A model generated the notes under the pieces. That model ran no database searches and was not told where the DNA came from. It saw only the letters and a list, made by a program, of their open reading frames with translations. From Faucicola mancuniensis (lineage in GTDB: Bacteria; Pseudomonadota; Gammaproteobacteria; Pseudomonadales; Moraxellaceae), in assembly GCF_046523945.1 (NCBI RefSeq), contig NZ_CP171363.1:2046001-2110000 (forward strand): DNA of 64,000 bases, given 5' to 3'. How positions within the stretch are numbered: position 1 is the first letter of the stretch; each line of letters starts with the position of its first letter. Below, piece by piece: positions 41,498 through 49,493 of this stretch. A program made the position numbers and the translations under genes.

Positions 41498-43714
41498 TTA
41501 TTTAAAAGGCGCAAGACAACTTTTTGGAATAGATGGATTATTCGCTTTGTCCGCTTGAATGATTTCAAATACTTGTTTGGCAATTGGCACAAGCTCTGGG
41601 TAGTTTTTGGGATAACGTCGCATATTTTCACAGCGTTTTGCCTTGTCATCGCTTAGATAATATTGGGCAAGTAGTGAGCCTTGGGCTTGATTTTGTTCAT
41701 CGTTTAAAATCGCATTCGCCCCTATCATCTCAAGTGTATAAGTATTAATGGGTTTTTGTTTATCTCTTGGGGTTTGTAAAGCGTACAAACTAAAATCTTC
41801 GCTAAACGGAAAATGATTTTTGGTCAAATAAAATGCCAAATTTGATGCATATTCGTTATGGGTGGGTTGATTTTTCACGGCTTGGGCTTGCAGATACAAT
41901 GCCGAAATCGCATCATTTTTTTGCCAATAATAATATTTTGCCAAATCATTTAAACTGCTTGCCAAATTGCTATTTACAGGTAACTTGTTAAAATAACCAA
42001 AATCCGCTTTGCGAAAAGCGTGCAAACCAAATTCTTTCACCGCTTCTACGTCATGATGGTTGGCAAGGCTTTGTAGTTCTTGTAAATCATTTTCGCCTTG
42101 TTTGGCAACTTTTAACACATTGTCAAAAAATTCGGGCGGTAAGTTTAGGCTATTTTGGTACAACATTTTGCCATTACTTTGATTTAAGCGTTGAAATGCG
42201 GTTGAGTTTTGTTCAATTTGATGAATTTGTTGGCTTAATTGTTGGCTCGCTTTTGGCAAGTTGGCTTTGATACTGCCAAGATTGTTTTTTACTAAGATAT
42301 TGTTTTGTATAATATTTTTCTTTGCATTATTATGTTTGTTTGTGGTGATAATTGCAAAACTAATGACCACAATACTGATTAATATTAGTGGAAAAAATGA
42401 TGATTTTTTGGATTGGGTACTTTTTGATGCGTTTGGTTTAATGTTGATATTTTCTAGATTGTCCAAGTTTTTGACTGTGGATTTTTGTGCGTATTTTTTG
42501 ACAAAATCTTGTTGAATATTATTGGGTTTTTGTTCAACATTTTCAACGTGTTCAATATTTTCAACATTGTTCACATTGTCAACAGTCGGCATGACACCTG
42601 TCAAGCGAAAGCACTCGGCACATGGTTTGTTGGCAAAATGAATGTGACGAACGTCATCGGGAAAATGCTCGCAAACGACAAATTGTTTGGTGTTTAACAG
42701 TTGGCGAAAATGCTGTTCCCATGCTTTTGCCGTTGGTCGGTCGCTGGGATTTTTGGACAAAAATGCCTTGTCAAATAGTGTGCGAGTGGCATCGTCCCAC
42801 GCCCAATGAATGCTCGATGCGATAGGGGAAATTTCGCTGGTAATATCTATGCTGTCTGCGTTTATATCATTGTTTTTAATCGGATTTTTTGCATAAGGGT
42901 ATAGCCCCAGTTTGATAAAATTGTCAATGTGATAATCGTCCAAATTAATAATGCGGTCAGAAATCGGCACAAAGGAAAACGGGTGAATGCCATAGTTTAA
43001 AATTTTAAACAATTGAATGGCAAGCACAAAGCGGTCGTGATATTCATCAAGTTTTATTGGGTCTTTGTGCTGTTGAAATTCTGGACTGCTAATCTCTGGC
43101 GATAGCACTTGGCAAGGAAAAATTTGCCCTGTGCGTGAACGAATTAAATAATCATCACAATCAATAAAACTGACGATAAAACCACCGTATTCACTGCTGT
43201 TTGGCTCTGGCAATAGACGAATGTTGGTTTCTTTAAAGTCAATAAAGGCGTGATGCTGGGCGTGCAAATCCGCCATCAATGCACAAATATTTGCACAAAG
43301 CTGTACACGATAGTTGAGACTTTTTTGGTAATCGGTCAGTTTTTTGGCTTCATACGGATAAATAAAGGGGGCAAGCGACAAGGTATTCTTATCCAGCTCT
43401 GGCATGACATAGCCGACAACTTGCTCGCTATCATCAACGAGTAAATACCGCACCCATGTAAACAGCGTATACCGCACGCCTGCGATGGTCTGATACAGGC
43501 GAGCAGGCGGGCAATTTATCATGGCGTTGAGTTTGGCAAGTGTTTGCTCGCTGACAGGGTCTTTAAAAATTTTGACAACCCATTGCCCATCGCCCAAGGC
43601 TGGCAACGCCCCGATACGATACACCCAGCCCCTACCGCCTTCACCAATGCGTGCTTGGCTGTTTTGAAAAGGTGGCAAGGCGATTTTTTGTTGGTCGGTA
43701 ATGATAAAATACAC
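41498..43714 (-). CDS. Membrane-anchored Ser/Thr kinase-like protein (YegI/TerY-P triad)
   Basis: About 738 residues. The kinase-like domain has a glycine loop GEGGRGWVYRIG (residue ~23), the lysine in WVVKIFKD, a catalytic loop HAFIDFKETN that keeps Asp, Lys and Asn, and a metal-binding SFIDCDDY in place of DFG. A Cys/His-containing linker (CEHF, HFANKPCAECFRL) follows near residue 350-370. One membrane helix is at ~438-460 (FFPLILISIVVISFAIITT), then a ~270-residue external or tail domain with TPR-like helices. The GTG at 43714 has AAGGA nine bases upstream; a TTG three codons earlier is the alternative. It is the last gene of the vWA-PP2C-kinase operon. Confidence 0.88.
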   Translation of the reverse strand: MYFIITDQQKIALPPFQNSQARIGEGGRGWVYRIGALPALGDGQWVVKIFKDPVSEQTLAKLNAMINCPPARLYQTIAGVRYTLFTWVRYLLVDDSEQVVGYVMPELDKNTLSLAPFIYPYEAKKLTDYQKSLNYRVQLCANICALMADLHAQHHAFIDFKETNIRLLPEPNSSEYGGFIVSFIDCDDYLIRSRTGQIFPCQVLSPEISSPEFQQHKDPIKLDEYHDRFVLAIQLFKILNYGIHPFSFVPISDRIINLDDYHIDNFIKLGLYPYAKNPIKNNDINADSIDITSEISPIASSIHWAWDDATRTLFDKAFLSKNPSDRPTAKAWEQHFRQLLNTKQFVVCEHFPDDVRHIHFANKPCAECFRLTGVMPTVDNVNNVENIEHVENVEQKPNNIQQDFVKKYAQKSTVKNLDNLENINIKPNASKSTQSKKSSFFPLILISIVVISFAIITTNKHNNAKKNIIQNNILVKNNLGSIKANLPKASQQLSQQIHQIEQNSTAFQRLNQSNGKMLYQNSLNLPPEFFDNVLKVAKQGENDLQELQSLANHHDVEAVKEFGLHAFRKADFGYFNKLPVNSNLASSLNDLAKYYYWQKNDAISALYLQAQAVKNQPTHNEYASNLAFYLTKNHFPFSEDFSLYALQTPRDKQKPINTYTLEMIGANAILNDEQNQAQGSLLAQYYLSDDKAKRCENMRRYPKNYPELVPIAKQVFEIIQADKANNPSIPKSCLAPFK

Positions 43715-43726
43715 GCTGAACAATCC

Positions 43727-45577
43727 TTACTGGCTAATCTCGTGATGGTTTTTGTCAATTTTGTTCATTTTATTAATTTTGTCAAGTTTGTAAAAATTGG
43801 GCGGTAAAAAATATACTTTTGCATTTGTGGACATATTTTTATTTTCTATAAATTGCCCTTGTGATGGGTCATGTGTTTTATTGTCTAACATTTGTTTGTT
43901 TTTTAACATATCAGTAACCATAAAATCCAAACCTTGTGGCAACTGCACAACCGTTTCATGATGAAAAACATTGGTTTTATCTATATTGGCATTGTCAAAA
44001 TTAAAGGTAATTTTGCAATACAATGTGCTTTTAACCAAATTTTGTTGATTTGTTAAACTGTCAAACCATGTTTTTAACAAGGGATTTTGTTGCCAAGAAT
44101 TGTCAATTTTTTGGCAATCTTGATAAAGATAAACAAAGGCTTCTTGTTGTTGATTGGTTTTTAAGTTATTGATTTTAATTGAAATATTATCAAATTTTTT
44201 GCTAAAATTTGGCGTTGTCGTATCAATTTCATCGTCATTGAACACAACAAGAGAATGGATAAAAAATGGTGTATTGCTCGCTTGTACAATCGTCAAAGGC
44301 GTATGGGTGTCAAAGCCTTGTATAATCGGACTTGGTGTGGGGATTGCTGTTGTGATTGGTGGATTTTGGGTCTGTGTGTCAGTTTTGCCTTGAATTTTTG
44401 CGGTAAAATCCATGATTTTTTGTTGATTAAACCACGCCAGAACGCCCACGCCAGCCATGACAAAAAAAACTGATAACAAACTGATTAATAAGCGATTTTT
44501 ACCAGTTTTGCTTAAATTTTGGGCTTGGGGTAGGGCGTTGTTATTTGTTGGGTTTTGTTGTGGGGGTGGTAAAGGTACTGGATTTTTGTTTGTTAAATTT
44601 GACTCGGTTAAACCGTTATTGTCAAAATTTTTATCCGACATTTCGTCCAATGTTTCATCTATCGTTTCATTGGTTAGCGGTTCAAAATTTTGATAATCAT
44701 TTGGATTTTTTATCAATAAAACCAATGACTTATCATCACCTGTCAGGCGATAAGTGGCTGGGTTGGCAAGGGCGTTGTTAATAATGTGGTTGTGGCTGTC
44801 ATTTGGTTGGTGCAACAGATTAAACAACAAATTTGCCAAAAATGGGCGATAAACGCTTTTTTGCTGGCTAGATTGTTGTACCGCTTGCAAACACAAATCG
44901 CCACAGCCATCAGACATCACGGCGATACAGTCTACATTTGACACATCTAGCCAATAGATATCTAACATTTGTTGCCAATTTTGTTGGGTAATAAAATGGG
45001 TTTCATTGACGTATTCTGACTTTTGTTCGTCAATTAGCTGTAAATTGGTAAAATAATCAATGGTTTTATCCGTAGGGTTGGCTAAAAATTGACTAAAAAA
45101 CAATGGACTATCACCGATTTTTAAAATTAAAGCCTTGTTGATTGTATAATTTTGTTGATTAAAATCAGCATTGTCAAACACCAAAATCGCTGTCAAAGTA
45201 CAATGATAATCGTCAAAATGAAAATGTTGTTCGTCATTAATGGCTTTTGGCAAGTTTTCTCGCACGCTGGCGATATTTTTTAACAAAAATTTGTGATAAG
45301 TTTCTGCCAAATTTTGTTCAAAAATTTGCGGATTTTGCTGATTTTTTGTCAATATTTGTTTGGAAAAGTGGCTTAACAATTCGCCAATTTTTTGACTAAA
45401 ATAACTTGCCCCAATCTCGCTATGTTTGGCAGAGCCTGCACCATCGCACACCACCGCCACAAAAAAACCTTGCTGTTTGGCGGTAAAAATACGGTCTTGA
45501 TTGTTTATATTGTTATCAAGATGGGATTTTCCGATGTGGCTTGCGTGGGAGATTTGCCAAAAATTTGTGTCGGTCAT
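43727..45577 (-). CDS. Membrane-anchored PP2C-type phosphatase (YegK/TerY-P triad)
   Basis: A 616-residue protein. The N-terminal ~265 residues are a PP2C fold: SHLDNNINNQDRIF, FVAVVCDGAGSAKHSEIGAS with the metal-binding Asp-Gly, and CIAVMSDGCGDLCL. A Pro/Asn/Gln-rich linker leads to one membrane helix at about residues 362-385 (ISLLSVFFVMAGVGVLAWF), then a ~230-residue domain that may lie in the periplasm. E. coli YegK is shorter and soluble, so the membrane part is an addition. It ends four bases before the kinase start region, so the two are probably coupled. Confidence 0.88.
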   Translation of the reverse strand: MTDTNFWQISHASHIGKSHLDNNINNQDRIFTAKQQGFFVAVVCDGAGSAKHSEIGASYFSQKIGELLSHFSKQILTKNQQNPQIFEQNLAETYHKFLLKNIASVRENLPKAINDEQHFHFDDYHCTLTAILVFDNADFNQQNYTINKALILKIGDSPLFFSQFLANPTDKTIDYFTNLQLIDEQKSEYVNETHFITQQNWQQMLDIYWLDVSNVDCIAVMSDGCGDLCLQAVQQSSQQKSVYRPFLANLLFNLLHQPNDSHNHIINNALANPATYRLTGDDKSLVLLIKNPNDYQNFEPLTNETIDETLDEMSDKNFDNNGLTESNLTNKNPVPLPPPQQNPTNNNALPQAQNLSKTGKNRLLISLLSVFFVMAGVGVLAWFNQQKIMDFTAKIQGKTDTQTQNPPITTAIPTPSPIIQGFDTHTPLTIVQASNTPFFIHSLVVFNDDEIDTTTPNFSKKFDNISIKINNLKTNQQQEAFVYLYQDCQKIDNSWQQNPLLKTWFDSLTNQQNLVKSTLYCKITFNFDNANIDKTNVFHHETVVQLPQGLDFMVTDMLKNKQMLDNKTHDPSQGQFIENKNMSTNAKVYFLPPNFYKLDKINKMNKIDKNHHEISQ

Positions 45578-45615
45578 GATGATTTCATTGTGTTTTGTTT
45601 AATTTTGTTGGGTTT

Positions 45616-46332
45616 TTAACGATTTTGTACCGTTGCCCAAGGTGAAATACTGCCGAGCTGTACGACTTCTTCAGGAGCGGATTGGGAGATTTTTTTTAGG
45701 CTTGCCGATAGCCACACAAAAAATTCTACAAATTTGACAGCGTCAAGTTGTTTTGGTTCGTTGGTGATGGATAATTGTTTTAGGGCGTTGATTTCGTTTT
45801 CGCCTGTTTCAATGGCGACAGGGTAGATGACACAGCGTTTGTCGGCTTCGGCTTTTTGGCATTGTTGGGTGGCGGTGAGCCAAATATCGGCGTTGTCGGT
45901 CGGCAAGCCGTCTGACATGGTGATAATCCAAGGGCGAGTGTAGCTGATACCACTCTTACGCAGGCGGATACGCTCGTCATCAATCATGCGTAACGCAAGG
46001 AGCATACCTTCGCCCAGTGGTGTACAGCCATTTGAGCCAAACACTACTGGAAAGGCATCGGTGGCATCTGTCCAGTCCATCATGATTTCTGCGGTGTCGT
46101 TCATGCCACCGACTGTGATAATGGCAAGGCGGACACGGTTGCGAGCGGTTTCATCTCTGAATAGGTCTGCATAAAAGGCTTTGACACCAGCGTTTAACAT
46201 ATCAATTCGGCGTTTGCCATTGGCAGATAGAATTTTCATTGTGCCTGATACGTCTAGGACGAGTACGCAAAGGGTGCGTTGCGATGGGTTGTTGTTGTAG
46301 TCTATTTCTCGTAATTGGGCGGTTTGGTTCAT
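45616..46332 (-). CDS. vWA-domain protein, TerY/YegL type
   Basis: A 238-residue von Willebrand factor A protein. The metal-ion-dependent adhesion site is near complete: LVLDVSGTM (residue ~25), the Thr in FGSNGCTPLGEGM, and the Asp in IITMSDGLPTDNADIW. This layout matches TerY/YegL. Its two downstream neighbours complete the vWA-PP2C-kinase triad in the same order as yegL-yegK-yegI of E. coli. It is the first gene of the operon, with an AAGAG site before the ATG. No TerD-type genes are seen nearby. Confidence 0.92.
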   Translation of the reverse strand: MNQTAQLREIDYNNNPSQRTLCVLVLDVSGTMKILSANGKRRIDMLNAGVKAFYADLFRDETARNRVRLAIITVGGMNDTAEIMMDWTDATDAFPVVFGSNGCTPLGEGMLLALRMIDDERIRLRKSGISYTRPWIITMSDGLPTDNADIWLTATQQCQKAEADKRCVIYPVAIETGENEINALKQLSITNEPKQLDAVKFVEFFVWLSASLKKISQSAPEEVVQLGSISPWATVQNR

Positions 46333-46524
46333 GACCGGCTCTTTTATTTTTTTGGGTATTCATTTTATCAAAAAATGATATCTTGTGTGAATGGCTTTTT
46401 GTGATTTTTTGGTGTATTTTTTTACGCAATATTTTTGATAAAATTTTTGACAAAAATGGTGGTTTTTGGTGTTTAAAAATGGTTTTTTGGGGTAAAATAG
46501 CCAAAATATCTGTTGGAGAATAAG

Positions 46525-47076
46525 ATGAAAAAAAATCGTCTTTTGTTTGTTAGTTTGGTAGGATTGATTTTGCCAATCGCAACAATGGCACAAACTATTT
46601 CTATTTCTACCAAAAAACCCTTTCACGTCAGCCAGTTAGTTACCAAAGAAACCTTGTTATGCAACACAGCCGATAGTAATGAAAAACTGATTGATTTTTA
46701 TTGGAAATTGGCTGATATTCAAGGCGATTTTCCCAATATTCAACAAAAGCCTTTTAAAATTGCAAATTACACCGTAACAGGTATTAAAGCAATTAGTTCA
46801 CAAAAATTGACTGATAAAGACGGTATCACAATTTCCAAAAACATGGACGTGGATATTCATAAATTTGGTTTGCATATTTTACGGCTTTCACAGTATGGTT
46901 ATTTGCCACTCACGACATCAGAAGGCGAAGGTGGTGGCTATTATATGGTACTAAAAGGACTGCCTGAGCAAAATTTAGAAATTCTCAAAAAACTGACCAA
47001 TGATAAAGAGCCTTATTTTGGTATTGAGAAAACCGCTGGAAATAACACACGACTATATTGTGGACTAGTCGGTTAA
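46525..47076 (+). CDS. Exported hypothetical protein
   Basis: A 183-residue protein with a clear Sec signal peptide (MKKNRLLFVSLVGLILPIAT, cleavage after MAQ or nearby). The mature part has two Cys (LLCNTADS and RLYCGLVG) that could form a disulfide and a GEGGGYY turn. No family is recognised. GGAG precedes the ATG at 46525 with good spacing. It is divergent from the vWA operon and lies upstream of pyrB with a 53-base gap. Confidence 0.75.
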   Translation: MKKNRLLFVSLVGLILPIATMAQTISISTKKPFHVSQLVTKETLLCNTADSNEKLIDFYWKLADIQGDFPNIQQKPFKIANYTVTGIKAISSQKLTDKDGITISKNMDVDIHKFGLHILRLSQYGYLPLTTSEGEGGGYYMVLKGLPEQNLEILKKLTNDKEPYFGIEKTAGNNTRLYCGLVG

Positions 47077-47129
47077 GCAATTTAGTTGATTAATTTTTCA
47101 TATTCAAATAAATAAACAAAGGTAAACAA

Positions 47130-48173
47130 ATGAACATTTTATCAACACAAACCCTTTCAAACGACCAACTGCAAAGCAAACTTGACCTTGCAATGGCAAA
47201 ACCTGCCAAAGTTGATGACAGCCATATCCGTCATTTTATCGGCGTGGAAGGCTTAACCAAAGCCCAACTGATGGCAATCATTGAAAAAGCTAACGGCTAC
47301 TTGACCGACAATGACGGACGACCCAACAGCATCAAAAACAGCAATGAGCTTGAGGGCTATACCGTGATGAATTTGTTTTTTGAAAATTCCACTCGCACAC
47401 GCACCACCTTTGAAGTGGCGGAAAAACGTCTTGGGGCGAACGTGCTAAATCTTGATATCGCACGCTCGTCCACCAGTAAAGGCGAAAGTCTGCGAGATAC
47501 GCTGTGGAATTTGGAAGCGATGACCGCCGATATCTTTGTGGTTCGCCATTCGGCAAGTGGCACGGCACATTTTATGGCGACCGAAGTTACCCCAAATATT
47601 GCCATTATCAACGGTGGCGATGGCTGGCACGCCCACCCAACCCAAGCTATGTTAGATATGCTCACCATTTATCGTGAAGCCAAAAAACCGTTTGAAGAGT
47701 TAAGCGTAGCGATTATCGGCGATATCAAACACAGCCGTGTCGCGCGTTCGGACATTTCGGCATTGCAAACCTTGGGCGTAAAGGACATTCGTGTCATTGC
47801 TCCAAAAACCTTGTTGCCAAAAGGCATTGAGCGTTATGGTGTGCAGGTGTTTAATGACATTGATAAAGGCGTGGTGGACTGTGATGTGTTAATCGGTCTG
47901 CGGATTCAAAATGAGCGGATTGGTTCGCCTTTGCTACCCTCCACGTCAGAATATTTTAAGATGTATGGCATTACCCCAGAACGCCTTGCGTTGGCAAAAC
48001 CAAATGCGTTGGTCATGCACCCCGGACCGATGAATCGTGGCGTGGAAATTGCGTCTAGCGTGGCGGACGGTGAGCAGTCGGTTATCCTTAAACAAGTCAA
48101 TAATGGCATTGCCGTGCGTATGGCGGTGCTTGCGTTGGCGATGGAAGGGCAACGTAAAATGAAAGGTATTTGA
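47130..48173 (+). CDS. pyrB: Aspartate carbamoyltransferase catalytic subunit
   Basis: Second step of pyrimidine synthesis: carbamoyl phosphate plus aspartate to carbamoyl aspartate. An N-terminal extension of ~30 residues precedes the core with FFENSTRTRTTFEVAEKRLG (carbamoyl-phosphate site), SSTSKGESLRDT, FVVRHSASGT, INGGDGWHAHPTQAMLDMLT and MHPGPMNRGVEI. Length 347 and the extension match class A ATCases, which need a dihydroorotase-like partner. That partner is the inactive homologue at 49494. Start of a probable five-gene unit. Confidence 0.96.
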   Translation: MNILSTQTLSNDQLQSKLDLAMAKPAKVDDSHIRHFIGVEGLTKAQLMAIIEKANGYLTDNDGRPNSIKNSNELEGYTVMNLFFENSTRTRTTFEVAEKRLGANVLNLDIARSSTSKGESLRDTLWNLEAMTADIFVVRHSASGTAHFMATEVTPNIAIINGGDGWHAHPTQAMLDMLTIYREAKKPFEELSVAIIGDIKHSRVARSDISALQTLGVKDIRVIAPKTLLPKGIERYGVQVFNDIDKGVVDCDVLIGLRIQNERIGSPLLPSTSEYFKMYGITPERLALAKPNALVMHPGPMNRGVEIASSVADGEQSVILKQVNNGIAVRMAVLALAMEGQRKMKGI

Positions 48174-48174
48174 T

Positions 48175-48594
48175 ATGCCAAAAATTATCATCACCCCACT
48201 TATCAACGCCACAAACCGCCTGAAACAAGGCTTAGAACGTTATGAACAAGATACGAGCGATGAACAAATCCGCGATGGTTTAATCCAGCGTTTTGAGTTT
48301 ACTTATGAATTAAGCCATAAGACAATCAAGCGTTATTTGGGAAGCACGTCTGCCAATAGTGATGAGTTTAATACCATGAGTTTTGGTGAGCTAATCCGCA
48401 CCGCCAACGAGCGTGGTTTGTTAAAAGGCAATTGGTCGGATTGGCGTTTGTATCGTGAAATGCGTAACTTAACCAGTCACACTTATAATGAAGATGTGGC
48501 GTTAAAAGTGGTTGCCGATATTCCAAAATTTTTAGCAGAAAGTGAATTTTTGGTTAATCAATTGCTTATTTTAACCGAGAAAACCGATGAATAA
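48175..48594 (+). CDS. HEPN-domain protein (HI0074-type substrate-binding subunit)
   Basis: A 139-residue helical protein of the HEPN family, formerly called nucleotidyltransferase substrate-binding protein. It has RLKQGLERYEQ, FEFTYELSHKTIKRYL, and the conserved HEPN motif RNLTSHTYNE (the R-x4-H pattern; residues ~104-113), which in active toxins is the RNase site. It begins one base after the pyrB stop and overlaps the start of the MNT partner by eight bases. HEPN/MNT pairs are toxin-antitoxin modules. Confidence 0.9.
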   Translation: MPKIIITPLINATNRLKQGLERYEQDTSDEQIRDGLIQRFEFTYELSHKTIKRYLGSTSANSDEFNTMSFGELIRTANERGLLKGNWSDWRLYREMRNLTSHTYNEDVALKVVADIPKFLAESEFLVNQLLILTEKTDE

Positions 48595-48883
48595 TTTACA
48601 ACTTAACGACAATGATTTAGCAATTGTTAAAAACATTCTTAAGAAAAATTTACCAAATTTAACCGTTTTTGCATTTGGTTCACGTACCAAAATGACGGCA
48701 AAACCTTATTCGGATTTGGATTTGGTGGTGATGACGGACACACCGCTTGATTTGGCGACAATGGCGAGCCTAAAAGATGATTTTGCCGAGTCGGATTTGG
48801 TGTTTAAGGTGGATATTAGTGATTGGGCGAGTTTGTCTGATGAATTTAAAAGTCGCATTCAGTCGGATTTGATACAAATTTAA
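48587..48883 (+). CDS. MNT-type nucleotidyltransferase (HI0073-type antitoxin)
   Basis: A 98-residue minimal nucleotidyltransferase. The signature GSRTKMTAKPYSDLDLVVMT shows the GSR...SDLD core (residues ~31-46), and a further Asp in KVDISDW completes the metal triad. MNT partners neutralise HEPN toxins, in known cases by adding AMP to the toxin. Overlaps the HEPN gene by eight bases, so synthesis is coupled. Both genes are inserted between pyrB and the PyrC-like gene. Confidence 0.9.
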   Translation: MNNLQLNDNDLAIVKNILKKNLPNLTVFAFGSRTKMTAKPYSDLDLVVMTDTPLDLATMASLKDDFAESDLVFKVDISDWASLSDEFKSRIQSDLIQI

Positions 48884-48908
48884 CATTTAATTTTAAAAGG
48901 AAAAAATC

Positions 48909-49478
48909 ATGTTTAAAAGATTATCAATTTTAACAATCAGTTTGTTAATGTCATTTTCAGCATTAGCGGTTGATGTGGCGACTTTAACCAACCAAGCGGA
49001 AAGTGGTGATGTGAATGCTCAAATGCAATTAGCAGATTATTACCGAAATCAGCAAAATTATACAAATGGATTTTATTGGACGCAAAAACTTGCTAACCAA
49101 GGAGATGCACAAGCTCAATTTAATCTTGGTTATATGTATAATAAGGGAAAAGGTGTACGCCAAGATTATAGTCAAGCAGTATATTGGTTTCAAAAGCCTG
49201 CTAACCAAGGTTATGCAGATGCTCAAAATAATCTTGGTATAATGTATGCAGATGGAAAAGGTGTAAATCAAGATTATAATCAAGCGTTTAAATGGTTTCA
49301 AAAATCCGCTAATCAAGATTATGCAGAAGCTCAGTATAATCTTGGATTAATGTATGAAAACGGTCAAGGCGTACGCCAAAATAAAGTAACAGCTAAAGAG
49401 TTGTTTGGCAGAGCCTGTGCTAAAGGCAACCAATTAGGCTGTGATAATTACAGAATTTTAAATCAGCAAGGCTATTAA
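48909..49478 (+). CDS. Exported Sel1-repeat protein
   Basis: A 189-residue protein with a Sec signal peptide (MFKRLSILTISLLMSFSALA). Four to five Sel1-like TPR units follow, each about 36 residues, with AQFNLGYMYNKGKGVRQDYS, AQNNLGIMYADGKGVNQDYN and AQYNLGLMYENGQGVRQNKV clearly aligned. The C-terminus has two Cys (RACAKGNQLGCDNY), likely a disulfide. Sel1 proteins mediate protein contacts in the envelope. AAAAGGAAAA precedes the ATG. Positioned inside the pyr cluster with no evident link to it. Confidence 0.9.
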   Translation: MFKRLSILTISLLMSFSALAVDVATLTNQAESGDVNAQMQLADYYRNQQNYTNGFYWTQKLANQGDAQAQFNLGYMYNKGKGVRQDYSQAVYWFQKPANQGYADAQNNLGIMYADGKGVNQDYNQAFKWFQKSANQDYAEAQYNLGLMYENGQGVRQNKVTAKELFGRACAKGNQLGCDNYRILNQQGY

Positions 49479-49493
49479 AATAAAGGCAAAAAA

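Noticed and set aside
44154..44781. Several short plus-strand frames opposite the PP2C gene
   Set aside because: They fall in the Asn/Gln/Thr-rich linker and membrane segment of the PP2C gene and only reflect its codon composition.
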